From Rhodospirillaceae bacterium (GTDB lineage: Bacteria > Pseudomonadota > Alphaproteobacteria > MPNO01 > UBA2964): a stretch of 12,155 bases of DNA. Positions 1 through 7,032 of the stretch are shown here, piece after piece (position 1 is the stretch's first letter; every line of letters starts with the position of its first letter). The translations under genes and the position numbers were made by a program. The notes beneath the pieces are model-generated. The model was not told where the DNA came from, made no database searches, and saw nothing but the letters and a program-made list of their open reading frames with translations. Where the stretch lies: positions 1 through 12,155 of the forward strand of contig JABJKO010000314.1 of the NCBI GenBank assembly GCA_018660305.1, written 5' to 3'.

Positions 1-620
1 TCTCGGCGGGTGGATTCAGTTCGCAGCAGACGAATACGAAACATGCAGAAGACAAACACCACATAGGTAAAGCCGGTGACCAAAAAGGTGGCGCCGATGC
101 CGAACAGGCTAATCATGGCGGCGGCGACCATGGGTCCGATCACCCGGGCCATGTTGTAAATGGACGAATTAAGCCCGATGGCAGTGGGAACGTATTGCAC
201 CTCGATGAGGTTGGGCACCATCGCCAGCCGCGCCGCCGTGGCGAACGCCAACACCACGCCGAGGATGACGGTAAGCACCAACAGCGCCCAGATATCGATC
301 AGATCGAAATAGAGAAGCCCCGCCATGAGAAACGCATGGAGTCCCGACAGCGTTTGGCATAACCGCGCCATGTTCAGCCGGTTTACCCGGTCGGCAATGA
401 CACCGGCGAATGGCGTGATCACGACGGTGGGAAAAAGATCCGCGAACGCGATGGCCCCCAGCCAGAAATTGGACTTGGTCAATTCCCAGGTCAGCCAGCC
501 AATGGCGATTTTCTGCGCCCAGATGCCGATTAGCGCGATGGTCTCTCCACTCAGGTACCAGGCAAAATTCGGCTGCCGGCACAATTGGGAAACGCTTTCG
601 AAATAGGCGGAACCGGCCAT
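1..620 (-). CDS. MFS transporter, enterobactin-exporter-like (MFS_3 type), C-terminus cut off by window edge
   Basis: Membrane transporter of the major facilitator superfamily, most like the MFS_3/EntS-type exporters; substrate unknown. The frame is open from ATG at 620 to base 1, giving 206 residues, about half of a usual ~400-residue protein. Hydrophobic helices are visible at about residues 20-45, 52-76, 95-125, 160-175 and 178-196. The loop after the second helix carries the MFS motif A form GVIADRVNR (residues 73-81), and YNMARVIGP (155-163) matches the conserved helix-5 segment of this family. ATG 620 is the first Met after an in-frame TAA five codons upstream. The only Shine-Dalgarno-like string, AAGAGG, is about 14 nt away. 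A CATAAT box ends only 8 nt before the ATG, so a very short leader is possible. The gene is divergent from the cupin gene. Family call is firm; role is open. Confidence 0.88.
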   Translation of the reverse strand, partial: MAGSAYFESVSQLCRQPNFAWYLSGETIALIGIWAQKIAIGWLTWELTKSNFWLGAIAFADLFPTVVITPFAGVIADRVNRLNMARLCQTLSGLHAFLMAGLLYFDLIDIWALLVLTVILGVVLAFATAARLAMVPNLIEVQYVPTAIGLNSSIYNMARVIGPMVAAAMISLFGIGATFLVTGFTYVVFVFCMFRIRLLRTESTRR

Positions 621-930
621 GGGGCGATATTATGCCTCTTGATGTCGTGTCGAATTCAGTAGGGGCCGGCGTCGCACCGAATTCAGGCACTGCGTCAGCA
701 AGCGAATAGTATCCTTGCGGGATCAAGACCCCGGTATCAACCGCCGTGCTTCAATAGAATTTCTGGTGGGCGGCAGCAAGTGCCCATTGGAACACCGCCG
801 CACGGACGTGACCATGGTGGACATTCATTAGCCCTGTGTTCGAAAACAGCCCCGCCGGCCTTGTACGAAGGCGGCTTTCATGTTGTTAAAGCGCTCCCGT
901 AATCACCACAACAGGACCTGAGACCCCACC
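621..930. other. Divergent intergenic region between the MFS and cupin genes
   Basis: 310 bases with no convincing gene on either strand. Visible elements: a CATAAT -10-like box just before the MFS start (minus strand); an exact 9-bp direct repeat CGAATTCAG at 651-659 and 678-686; and a GC-rich hairpin at 854-875 upstream of the cupin gene. No tRNA or riboswitch was recognised. As both flanking genes point away from it, it should hold both promoters, but no strong -35/-10 pair stands out. Confidence 0.6.
854..875 (+). other. GC-rich hairpin / inverted repeat upstream of the cupin gene
   Basis: GCC (854-856) plus GCCTT (858-862) pair with AAGGC (868-872) plus GGC (873-875). This makes an 8-bp stem with a single bulged G at 857 and a 5-nt loop GTACG. 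TTTC follows on the plus strand, but there is no true T-run. It lies 55 nt before the cupin start and could be a transcription-factor operator, a leader hairpin or a weak terminator. Function is inferred only from the symmetry. Confidence 0.35.
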
Positions 931-1305
931 ATGACGCTGATCGAAAGAGTCGAACATCACGAAATTGCAGAGCTCGCTGAGTTTTCCAAAGAAGAATTTG
1001 TACGCAAGTCACTCGTTCAATCCAACGGTATCGTGTGCGATTTCGTCTGTTTCGAGCCGGGGCAGACCGCCGGGTCGCACAAACACCCCGTGCAGGACGA
1101 AATATTTTTTGTGGTTGAGGGCAAAGGGGTCATAACTTTTGAAGACCGCGACGATATACAGGTCAAACCCGGCAGCGTGGTTTTTACGCCTTCCGGTGCC
1201 GTGCATGGTGTCCAAACCACCGACTCCGACCGTCTCATCCTCATGCTGATCAAGGGGCCCGGGGTAACCGATAAGAAGGCCCGGGCCTATATGCACGGCG
1301 AGTGA
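931..1305 (+). CDS. Single-domain cupin protein
   Basis: Small beta-barrel cupin of 124 residues, probably a metal-binding enzyme or sensor in the cytoplasm (no signal peptide). Cupin motif 1 is complete: G44, then H50-x-H52-x4-E57 and G64. Motif 2 follows with G81, P87, G89 and H92. The expected metal ligand set is therefore H50, H52, E57 and H92. One-barrel cupins of this size include dioxygenases, isomerases and proteins of unknown role, and nothing here decides between them. The ATG at 931 has a weak AGGA 14 nt upstream. The N-terminal ~30 residues are charged and precede the barrel. The gene stands alone, divergent from the MFS gene and convergent with the GMC dehydrogenase, whose stop is 30 bases away. 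Fold confidence is high; specific function is unknown. Confidence 0.85.
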   Translation: MTLIERVEHHEIAELAEFSKEEFVRKSLVQSNGIVCDFVCFEPGQTAGSHKHPVQDEIFFVVEGKGVITFEDRDDIQVKPGSVVFTPSGAVHGVQTTDSDRLILMLIKGPGVTDKKARAYMHGE

Positions 1306-1335
1306 CCGGTTGGGATCACATCCGGAATGCGGTCC

Positions 1336-2976
1336 CTAAAGTGCCGCCGGGGGCAGCGGGTCTTTGCCGCGGATCATATCGGCGGCTTTCTCGGCAATCA
1401 TGATGACCGGCGCGTTGGTGGCGCCGCCGATGAGATCGGGCATCACGGAGGCATCCACAATTCGGAGGTTCTCCATACCGCGGACCCGTAAATTCCCGTC
1501 AACCACCGCCTGCTCGTCATTATCCGCACCCATTTTACAGGTCCCGATGGGGTGATGAACGGTCCCCATGGTGGCCCTGACATGGGCATCGAGGTCGTCA
1601 TCGGACTGGCAGTCGCTCCCCGGCGAAATCTCCTCGCCGGCGAACGATTGTAACGATTCCGATGCGACCAGCTCCCTGATCATGCGAAGCCCCCGGCGCA
1701 TGGCGCTCCGCTCTTCCCCGGTGCCCAGAAAATTCTGGTGGATCACGATGTGGTCGCCCGGGTCCGCTGACGCGAGGGCGAGATGTCCGCGGCTGACCGG
1801 GCGCATGGGCATGGCCCGAACCGAGAATGAATCCTCGAAGGCCTTCTTGAACGGCGGCAGGTAGGGCGATGCGGTGGTCGTCGCGCCCATCCAAAACAGA
1901 AGCTGGATGTCGGGGACCGGTTCCTCTTGCCCCGTTTTCAGGAACGCCGTGATTCCAAACGGGAGATCGGCGGCAAATCCGCCGCGGCCGAGATAGGCCT
2001 TGCCCAGCGCAAGAGCGACGCGGTCCAGCCGCATGTTTCGCTGGAAGGGGCCACCCGTCTTGCGGCGAAAGGACAGGGCCGCGGATGTATGGTCGATCAG
2101 GTTCTGCCCGACGCCTCTCAGGGGCGCCACCACAGGGATACCATGGTTCCGCAAATGGTCGGGATCGCCGATACCGGAAAGCATGAGAAGCTGCGGGGAG
2201 TTTATGGATCCGCCGGCGAGAATCACCTCTCTCTCCGCGGTCGCCGACAGGGTCTTCCCCTTCTGTCTGTAAGTGATGCCCGTCGCGCGTCCGCCATCCA
2301 TATGGATCCGCGTTGCCAGGGCGCCGGTTTCGACCCGCAGGTTTGGTCTCTTCAGGGCGGGATGCAGATAGGCTGCTGCCGCGCTCCAGCGGCGCCCGTT
2401 ACGCAGGGTCGTCTGTATCCACGCGAAGCCTTCCGGGTCCTTGCCGTTATAGTCCTCCGTGAAGGGATATTGCGCCTCCCGGCCGGCGGCCAGAAACGCA
2501 TCACATAGCGGGTCCTCGAAGGTGGTGTAGTTGGTCGTCAAGGGTCCGCCCGCGCCCCGATAGGCATCTTCCCCGCCCTCCCAGTCTTCGGACCGTCGAA
2601 AATAGGGGAGTACATTCGCGTACGACCAGTCGGTCAGGCCAAAAGACGCCCAGCGGTCGTAATCGGACCGATGCCCGTGGTAGTACGCCATGGCATTGAT
2701 GGAAGACGATCCGCCGATCACCTTGCCACGGGCGCATTCGATGCGGCGGCCGTCGAGGGAGTCGGAGGGCTCGGAAAAATACATCCAGTCGTGCATCCGC
2801 TTCTGCAGGATGCGGCCCCAGCCCAGGGGTATGTGGATCCAGGGGTCCTTGTCCCAGCCACCCGCTTCCAGCAAAAGCACGCGCGCGTCGGGGTCTTCGG
2901 TCAGCCTTCCTGCTAATGTGGACCCGGCGGAACCGGCACCGACGATGATGTAATCGAAACTGTAGGATATCGTCAT
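1336..2976 (-). CDS. GMC-family FAD-dependent dehydrogenase (choline/alcohol dehydrogenase-like)
   Basis: Flavoprotein of 546 residues, the usual length for glucose-methanol-choline oxidoreductases, which oxidise alcohols to aldehydes or acids. The N-terminal FAD-binding Rossmann motif GAGSAG is at residues 13-18, with the ribose-binding acidic end of strand 2 at LLLEAGG (34-40). GMC signature 1 lies at about 83-102 (GKVIGGSSSINAM) and signature 2 at 255-269 (GGSINSPQLLMLSGI). The C-terminal active site is HHPIGTCKMG, giving catalytic H475, and ATNAPVIM, giving N521. This is the His-Asn pair of choline oxidase/dehydrogenase-like members. There is no signal peptide or C-terminal anchor. A GAGG string lies 13 nt before the ATG. 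The gene is divergent from the acyl-CoA synthetase/thioesterase operon across a shared ~240-bp region, so co-regulation is possible. Substrate is not determinable; choline, an aliphatic alcohol or polyethylene glycol are all compatible. Confidence 0.93.
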   Translation of the reverse strand: MTISYSFDYIIVGAGSAGSTLAGRLTEDPDARVLLLEAGGWDKDPWIHIPLGWGRILQKRMHDWMYFSEPSDSLDGRRIECARGKVIGGSSSINAMAYYHGHRSDYDRWASFGLTDWSYANVLPYFRRSEDWEGGEDAYRGAGGPLTTNYTTFEDPLCDAFLAAGREAQYPFTEDYNGKDPEGFAWIQTTLRNGRRWSAAAAYLHPALKRPNLRVETGALATRIHMDGGRATGITYRQKGKTLSATAEREVILAGGSINSPQLLMLSGIGDPDHLRNHGIPVVAPLRGVGQNLIDHTSAALSFRRKTGGPFQRNMRLDRVALALGKAYLGRGGFAADLPFGITAFLKTGQEEPVPDIQLLFWMGATTTASPYLPPFKKAFEDSFSVRAMPMRPVSRGHLALASADPGDHIVIHQNFLGTGEERSAMRRGLRMIRELVASESLQSFAGEEISPGSDCQSDDDLDAHVRATMGTVHHPIGTCKMGADNDEQAVVDGNLRVRGMENLRIVDASVMPDLIGGATNAPVIMIAEKAADMIRGKDPLPPAAL

Positions 2977-3217
2977 GTCGTTAAAAATGCCTCGCGTTCC
3001 ATCTGGAGGGGAGAATTAGGGGCGAATGTGGAGCTTTTATAAAGATCAGTAATAAGGATCCGGCGGGACTTCCGCTACCCTCGGAAAGAACATCCGCCAG
3101 ACAGGACGCCAATCTCGACCAGGTTTACGGCAACTCCCCGCCATACGCATCTGTGTCCTGCTTGCGCCCACCGGCTCAGTGGCTATGCTGCCGCCCCACA
3201 TCAGAAAAAGGTCCTCC
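2977..3217. promoter_or_regulatory. Divergent control region between the GMC dehydrogenase and the acyl-CoA synthetase operon
   Basis: Intergenic stretch of 241 bases from which both flanking transcription units run outward. An AT-rich island with the near-palindrome CTTTTATAAAG at 3034-3044 stands out from GC-rich surroundings and can supply a TATAAA -10-like box on the plus strand (3038-3043) and a related one on the minus strand. No good -35 hexamer is at the right spacing on either strand, so an activator-dependent promoter is possible. The region has no coding signature. Confidence 0.35.
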
Positions 3218-4609
3218 GTGTCTGGTCTCAAATCATTTTTCGATCCCAAAAGTGTTGCCGTTGTCGGTGCTTCCGCGACGCCGGGCAAGCCCGGCCGCAC
3301 CGTCATCGAAAATCTGATCGCCAACGACTATGCCGGCGCCATCCATCCGGTTAATCCGCGCGGCGGTGATATTTGCGGCCAGGCGGTGTCCAAAACCATC
3401 GATGCCCTGCCCGATGGGGTGGATATGGGGATCGTCATGCTGCCCGCCGCCCAGACGCCCCAGGCGGTGCTGGATTGCGCCGCCAAGGGCATGCAGACCG
3501 TGGTGCTGGCCGCCGGCGGTTTCGCCGAGGTGGATCAGATGGGTGAGGATCTGCAGGCGGAATTGCGCGCCGCCATCCAGAAGTCCGGCGTGCGGGTGCT
3601 GGGCCCCAATACGGCGGGCCATATTTCGACCCCGGCGGATTTCACCTCCAGCTTCTTTCCGCTCGGAAAGTTACCCAAGGGCCCGATCTCCTATATCGCC
3701 CAGACCGGCAATTTCACCGGCGCCATGATGCGCTCCATCATGTCGGGCGAGCATTATGGCGTGGCGCGCTGTATCGGGCTCGGCAATGCAGTGGATATCG
3801 ACGAGGCCGACGTGCTCGACTACCTCGCCGATGACGACGAGACCGGGGCGATCTTTATCTATCTCGAAAGCCTGCACCGGCCCCGCGAATTTCTTGAAAC
3901 GGCTCGCCGTATTACGCGGGAAAAACCCGTCGTGATGCTCAAAGGGGGAGCGACGGAGGGCGGCGCGAAGGCGGCGCTTAGTCATACCGCGTCGCTGGGC
4001 TCGGACGACAAGGTGCTGGATGGCGCGCTGCGCCAGGCCGGTATCGTCCGGATCGACGAGTTCACCCATCTGTTTACCGCCGCCAAGGCGGCCGCCATGA
4101 TGCCCATACCGGCGGGCAACCGGGTGGGATTCGTCTCTCCCTCAGGCGCCTTTATCGTGCATCTGTCGGATATCTGCCATCAGCGGACGATCCTGGAATT
4201 TCCCGCCATTACCGCGGCAACGCAGACACGGCTGGAGGAAATCAGCCCGCCCTTTATCAACATCACCAACCCGGTCGATATCTTTCCGTCCGCTACTGTC
4301 CATGGCATGGAGTTCGCGTGGCGCGAAGCCATGGCGGCGTTGCTCAAGGACCCCAACGTGGACGCCGTCGTGACGATCCTGATCCTGGCCGACGAGTTGG
4401 GTCCCATGAAGCTCGATTTCATCGTCGAACTGGCGCAGGCGCATCCCGACAAACCGATCTACGTGTCTTTCTCGGGGGATGAGGTCAGCAATCTGGAGGC
4501 CAAGGCCTTTCTCGAGCCTCAGGGTGTGCCGACATTCCCGCGCATCGAAGACCCGTTCAAGGTGCTCGATATCCTCGCCCGCTGCCGCGTCGCCATGGAA
4601 CGGCCCTGA
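3218..4609 (+). CDS. NDP-forming acyl-CoA synthetase, alpha-subunit type (CoA-binding protein), without ATP-grasp domain
   Basis: Protein of 463 residues matching the alpha chain of ADP-forming acetyl/acyl-CoA synthetases, which interconvert acyl-CoA + ADP + Pi and acid + ATP + CoA through a phosphohistidine. The N-terminal CoA-binding Rossmann domain starts at SVAVVGAS (12-19) and includes VLGPNTAG (127-134). The first succinyl-CoA-synthetase-like flavodoxin domain carries IAQTGNFTGAMM (about 160-171). SHTASLGSD holds the expected phospho-acceptor H256. A second flavodoxin-like domain fills the C-terminus. The ATP-grasp (beta) domain is absent here and not encoded elsewhere in the window. 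I chose GTG 3218 because AAAAAGG lies 6 nt upstream and the family starts at this point; an in-frame GTG at 3179 has no ribosome site. The thioesterase follows after 13 nt, presumably in one operon. Acyl specificity is unknown. Confidence 0.88.
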   Translation: MSGLKSFFDPKSVAVVGASATPGKPGRTVIENLIANDYAGAIHPVNPRGGDICGQAVSKTIDALPDGVDMGIVMLPAAQTPQAVLDCAAKGMQTVVLAAGGFAEVDQMGEDLQAELRAAIQKSGVRVLGPNTAGHISTPADFTSSFFPLGKLPKGPISYIAQTGNFTGAMMRSIMSGEHYGVARCIGLGNAVDIDEADVLDYLADDDETGAIFIYLESLHRPREFLETARRITREKPVVMLKGGATEGGAKAALSHTASLGSDDKVLDGALRQAGIVRIDEFTHLFTAAKAAAMMPIPAGNRVGFVSPSGAFIVHLSDICHQRTILEFPAITAATQTRLEEISPPFINITNPVDIFPSATVHGMEFAWREAMAALLKDPNVDAVVTILILADELGPMKLDFIVELAQAHPDKPIYVSFSGDEVSNLEAKAFLEPQGVPTFPRIEDPFKVLDILARCRVAMERP

Positions 4610-4622
4610 CGGAGATTTTGTC

Positions 4623-5111
4623 GTGACCCACGCCGCACCGCTGGAACTTTGGTCGGAAACCATTATCCCCGACTGGATCGACTATAACGGCCATATGAAT
4701 GTCGCCTATTACACGCTGGTCTTTGACCATGCGGTGGATGCGTTCTGGGCCTATCTCGGGCTGGATCAGCGCTATCGTGCGGATACAGGCGGCAGCACCT
4801 TCGCGGTGGAACATCACATCACCTATAACCAGGAAGTCGTTGAAGGCGACCGGGTGCGCTGTACGTCGCGCCTCATCGGGTTCGACGAGAAGCGGCTCTA
4901 CCATTATCACGAAATGTTTCACGCCACGGATGGCTATCTGGCGGCGACCTGCGAATTTCTGTCGCTGCATGTGGACCTCAATTTGCGCAAGGTAACGCCC
5001 CTGCCCGAGACCATACGGGCCACGCTGGGCGAGGTTTTAGCCGCCCATCAGGCTCTGCCGCCCTCCGAGAATGTCGGCCGCGTCATGAAAGTGCCGACGC
5101 TGTCGTCATAG
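4623..5111 (+). CDS. Hotdog-fold acyl-CoA thioesterase (4HBT_2 type, betainyl-CoA thioesterase-like)
   Basis: Protein of 162 residues predicted to hydrolyse an acyl-CoA thioester in the cytoplasm. The 4HBT signature DWIDYNGHMNVAYY (17-30) is clear, with D20 in the place of the catalytic Asp of 4-hydroxybenzoyl-CoA thioesterases and the GHMN stretch at 23-26. Segments AVEHHITY (61-68), DEKRLYHYHEM (88-98) and LSLHVD (113-118) recall, from memory, the C-terminal thioesterase domain of bacterial L-carnitine dehydrogenases (betainyl-CoA thioesterase). That hints at a quaternary-amine substrate but does not prove it. Start GTG 4623 has GGAG at 4611-4614, 8 nt upstream. The frame stays open to 4479, but that extension overlaps the synthetase gene and lacks homology. 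It sits 13 nt after the acyl-CoA synthetase, so the two probably share an mRNA and act on one CoA-ester pool. Confidence 0.87.
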   Translation: MTHAAPLELWSETIIPDWIDYNGHMNVAYYTLVFDHAVDAFWAYLGLDQRYRADTGGSTFAVEHHITYNQEVVEGDRVRCTSRLIGFDEKRLYHYHEMFHATDGYLAATCEFLSLHVDLNLRKVTPLPETIRATLGEVLAAHQALPPSENVGRVMKVPTLSS

Positions 5112-5226
5112 GATTTTCCTGGATAGGGCTCTAAACCGCATTTAAGGGTTTTCGGCTTCATAAAGGCGGGCTACATCTTTAGGCGATGAAGAAGAAGGCC
5201 GGATCGGCCCTTGGACCGTTAACGTC

Positions 5227-7014
5227 ATGCTGAGTGCGTCCCGCGATCGAGTTCTTGTATTTCTGCGCCAGCTGCTGCGCAACGATCAGCTGGTGCTTCT
5301 GGTTCTTGCCGTCATCATGGGCGCCATCGCGGGCTATCTCGCCATCGCCTTTCGATATCTTTATTTGCTTGTTCAGGGGCTCAGTTTCGGCACCTTCGCC
5401 GATACGCTGTTCAGCCACGCCGAATCATTACCTGGCTGGCAAATTGTCCTGGTCCCCGCTGCCGGCGGACTCATGATCGGATTGGTCATCCACTATTTTG
5501 TCCCCGGACGGCGGCCGCACGGCGTGTCAGACGTGATGGGCGCGGTGGCGTTGCGCTCCGGCCGCATGGGGCTGCGTGAAGGGCTGGGCGCCGCTTTCGT
5601 CAGCGCGGCCTCCATCGGTGTCGGCGCCTCGGTGGGCCGCGAAGGGCCCGTGGTTCATCTGGGTGCATCGATTTGCGCGCGGATCGCGCGCGCCCTGAAA
5701 CTCAGCCGGTCTTTGACCATCAATCTGCTGGGGTGCGGCGTCGCGGCGGCCATCGCGGCATCGTTCAACGCGCCCATAGCCGGGACGTTCTTTGCGCTGG
5801 AAGTCATCATCGGGCATTACGCGCTGACCGCCTTCGCCCCCATCGTGCTGGCGTCTGTCACCGGCACGATCATCGCCCGGGCGCAGTTCGGCGATTTTCC
5901 CGCCTTTGTCATTCCCGCCAATCAGATCGTCTCACCCCTTGAATTTCCCGCCTTTGCGTTGCTCGGAATCATCAGCGCGGCGGTTGCCATCATTCTGATG
6001 CGGAGTATCAGTATGGCGGCTTCGGTGTCGGATCAGACGGTTGAAAGATTGTCGGTTCCCCGCTGGGTGCTGCCCATGTTCGGCGGTGCCCTGGTCGGTG
6101 TCATCGCTCTGGCCTTTCCGCAGGTCCTGGGGGTCGGGTACGGGACAACAGACGCCGCCTTAAAGGGAAGCCTGGAGCTCTGGCTGTTGCTGGCGCTGCT
6201 GGTTGCAAAAACAGCCGCGGTGGCCATCAGCCTGGGCGCTGGATTTGGTGGTGGTGTGTTCAGCCCGTCGCTGTATCTGGGCGCCATGCTGGGCGGCGCG
6301 TTCGGGATTATCGCGACCCAGGCCTTTCCCCACCTGTCATCGGGCCATAGCGCCTATACGCTGGTGGGCATGGCGGCAGTGGCCGGCGCGGTGCTGGGGG
6401 CGCCCATCTCCACCATTCTCATCGTGTTCGAGTTGACCCGAGATTATTCGGTCACCGTTGCGGTGATGGTCGCCGTGGTCATTTCGTCGGTGCTGACCCA
6501 GCAGATCTTCGGCGGGTCGTTTTTCCTGTGGCAGCTCGACCGGCGCGGCGTCAATTTGCGCCGCGGACGGGAGACCGGTCTGCTGGCGGAAACCCATGTG
6601 GGCGACGTGATGACGACCATGGCCTTTTCCAGCGTGCCGCCCTCCATGCCCATCGATGCGTTGCGTGAGAAGCTGCAAACCGCACCGCACGGACTTCTCT
6701 TCGTGGTCGAGGAAGAAGGAACGCTGGTCGGCACCATCACCCTGTCTGATATGTCCGATGCGGCTTTCGACCGCTCGGTGGATGGGCTGATAAACGCCAT
6801 CGACGTGACGCGGACACATCCACCGGTTCTCACCCCCGGGACCGACCTCGATGCGGCGCTAAAGCTCATGGAAGACGTCCATGAGGAACATATCGCGGTC
6901 GTAGAGACCGCGGACAGCCTCAAGCTGGTCGGTGTGGTCAACGAGGTCGAGGTGATGCTGGCCTATAACCGGGCCCTCATGCGCGCCCGCGCCGAGGAAC
7001 ACGGCGAACTCTAG
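5227..7014 (+). CDS. ClC-family chloride channel/antiporter with two C-terminal CBS domains
   Basis: Inner-membrane anion transporter of 595 residues. Residues ~20-440 form the ClC core with many hydrophobic helices. Landmarks: GREGP (137-141) with gating glutamate E139 (E148 in E. coli ClcA); FNAPIAGTFFALE (180-192); GGGVFSPSL (341-349) with F345; and GAPISTILIVFELTRDY (391-407). The selectivity region reads PHGVSD (97-102) instead of GSGIPE, so His replaces the central Ser. Val193 replaces the internal proton glutamate E203, and the Tyr445 position is not Tyr. CBS1 (~456-515) and CBS2 (~523-580) face the cytoplasm and probably bind adenine nucleotides or otherwise regulate transport. The ATG has only a weak GGA 12 nt upstream, but the reading fits the family N-terminus. 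The gene is convergent with the secreted PDZ protein. Family assignment is secure; whether it works as channel or antiporter and its ion preference are not. Confidence 0.95.
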   Translation: MLSASRDRVLVFLRQLLRNDQLVLLVLAVIMGAIAGYLAIAFRYLYLLVQGLSFGTFADTLFSHAESLPGWQIVLVPAAGGLMIGLVIHYFVPGRRPHGVSDVMGAVALRSGRMGLREGLGAAFVSAASIGVGASVGREGPVVHLGASICARIARALKLSRSLTINLLGCGVAAAIAASFNAPIAGTFFALEVIIGHYALTAFAPIVLASVTGTIIARAQFGDFPAFVIPANQIVSPLEFPAFALLGIISAAVAIILMRSISMAASVSDQTVERLSVPRWVLPMFGGALVGVIALAFPQVLGVGYGTTDAALKGSLELWLLLALLVAKTAAVAISLGAGFGGGVFSPSLYLGAMLGGAFGIIATQAFPHLSSGHSAYTLVGMAAVAGAVLGAPISTILIVFELTRDYSVTVAVMVAVVISSVLTQQIFGGSFFLWQLDRRGVNLRRGRETGLLAETHVGDVMTTMAFSSVPPSMPIDALREKLQTAPHGLLFVVEEEGTLVGTITLSDMSDAAFDRSVDGLINAIDVTRTHPPVLTPGTDLDAALKLMEDVHEEHIAVVETADSLKLVGVVNEVEVMLAYNRALMRARAEEHGEL

Positions 7015-7032
7015 AAAGTCTTCACCGTGTTC
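6997..7032. terminator. Putative bidirectional terminator between convergent ClC and PDZ-protein genes
   Basis: GAACACGG (6997-7004) pairs perfectly with CCGTGTTC (7025-7032). After one C/A mismatch the stem continues with GAA (7006-7008) and TTC (7021-7023), for 11 of 12 base pairs around a 12-nt loop. Both convergent genes end inside it: the ClC stop is at 7012-7014 and the other gene's stop at 7031-7033. There is no T-tract on either strand, so an intrinsic terminator is possible but not textbook; it may instead protect 3' ends. Confidence 0.45.

Noticed and set aside
169..726. Minus-strand open frame of 185 codons
   Set aside because: It is a shifted frame of the MFS transporter. The overlapping frame from 620 gives a clear membrane protein with MFS motifs, whereas this one gives Arg/His-rich low-quality sequence.
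1304..1334. Inverted repeats GACCG/CGGTC and GGAT/ATCC between cupin and GMC stops
   Set aside because: The stems are short, with a large loop and no T-tract; too weak to list as a terminator.
1927..2508. Plus-strand open frame of 193 codons inside the GMC gene
   Set aside because: It is antisense to a complete GMC dehydrogenase with all family motifs; the translated product matches nothing recognisable.
3179..3217. N-terminal extension of the acyl-CoA synthetase from GTG 3179
   Set aside because: No ribosome-binding site precedes it, the 13 extra residues are not family-like, and GTG 3218 has AAAAAGG at ideal spacing.
4479..4622. N-terminal extension of the thioesterase
   Set aside because: It overlaps the synthetase coding sequence in another frame and is Arg/Ser-rich noise. 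GTG 4623 has GGAG 8 nt upstream and begins where the hotdog family begins.
5197..5209. Small hairpin GGCCG-GAT-CGGCC before the ClC start
   Set aside because: Only 5 bp with a 3-nt loop, not followed by a T-run and not covering the start codon; not enough to call a terminator or riboswitch.
5186..5233. 15-codon open frame starting ATG AAG AAG AAG that overlaps the ClC start
   Set aside because: It has no properly spaced ribosome-binding site and no attenuator-like codon run beyond three lysines. Too little to call a leader peptide.
5675..5691. Inverted repeat GCGCGC-GGATC-GCGCGC inside the ClC gene
   Set aside because: It falls in Ala/Arg codons of a conserved helix and is what GC-rich coding produces; there is no sign of a recombination or protein-binding site.
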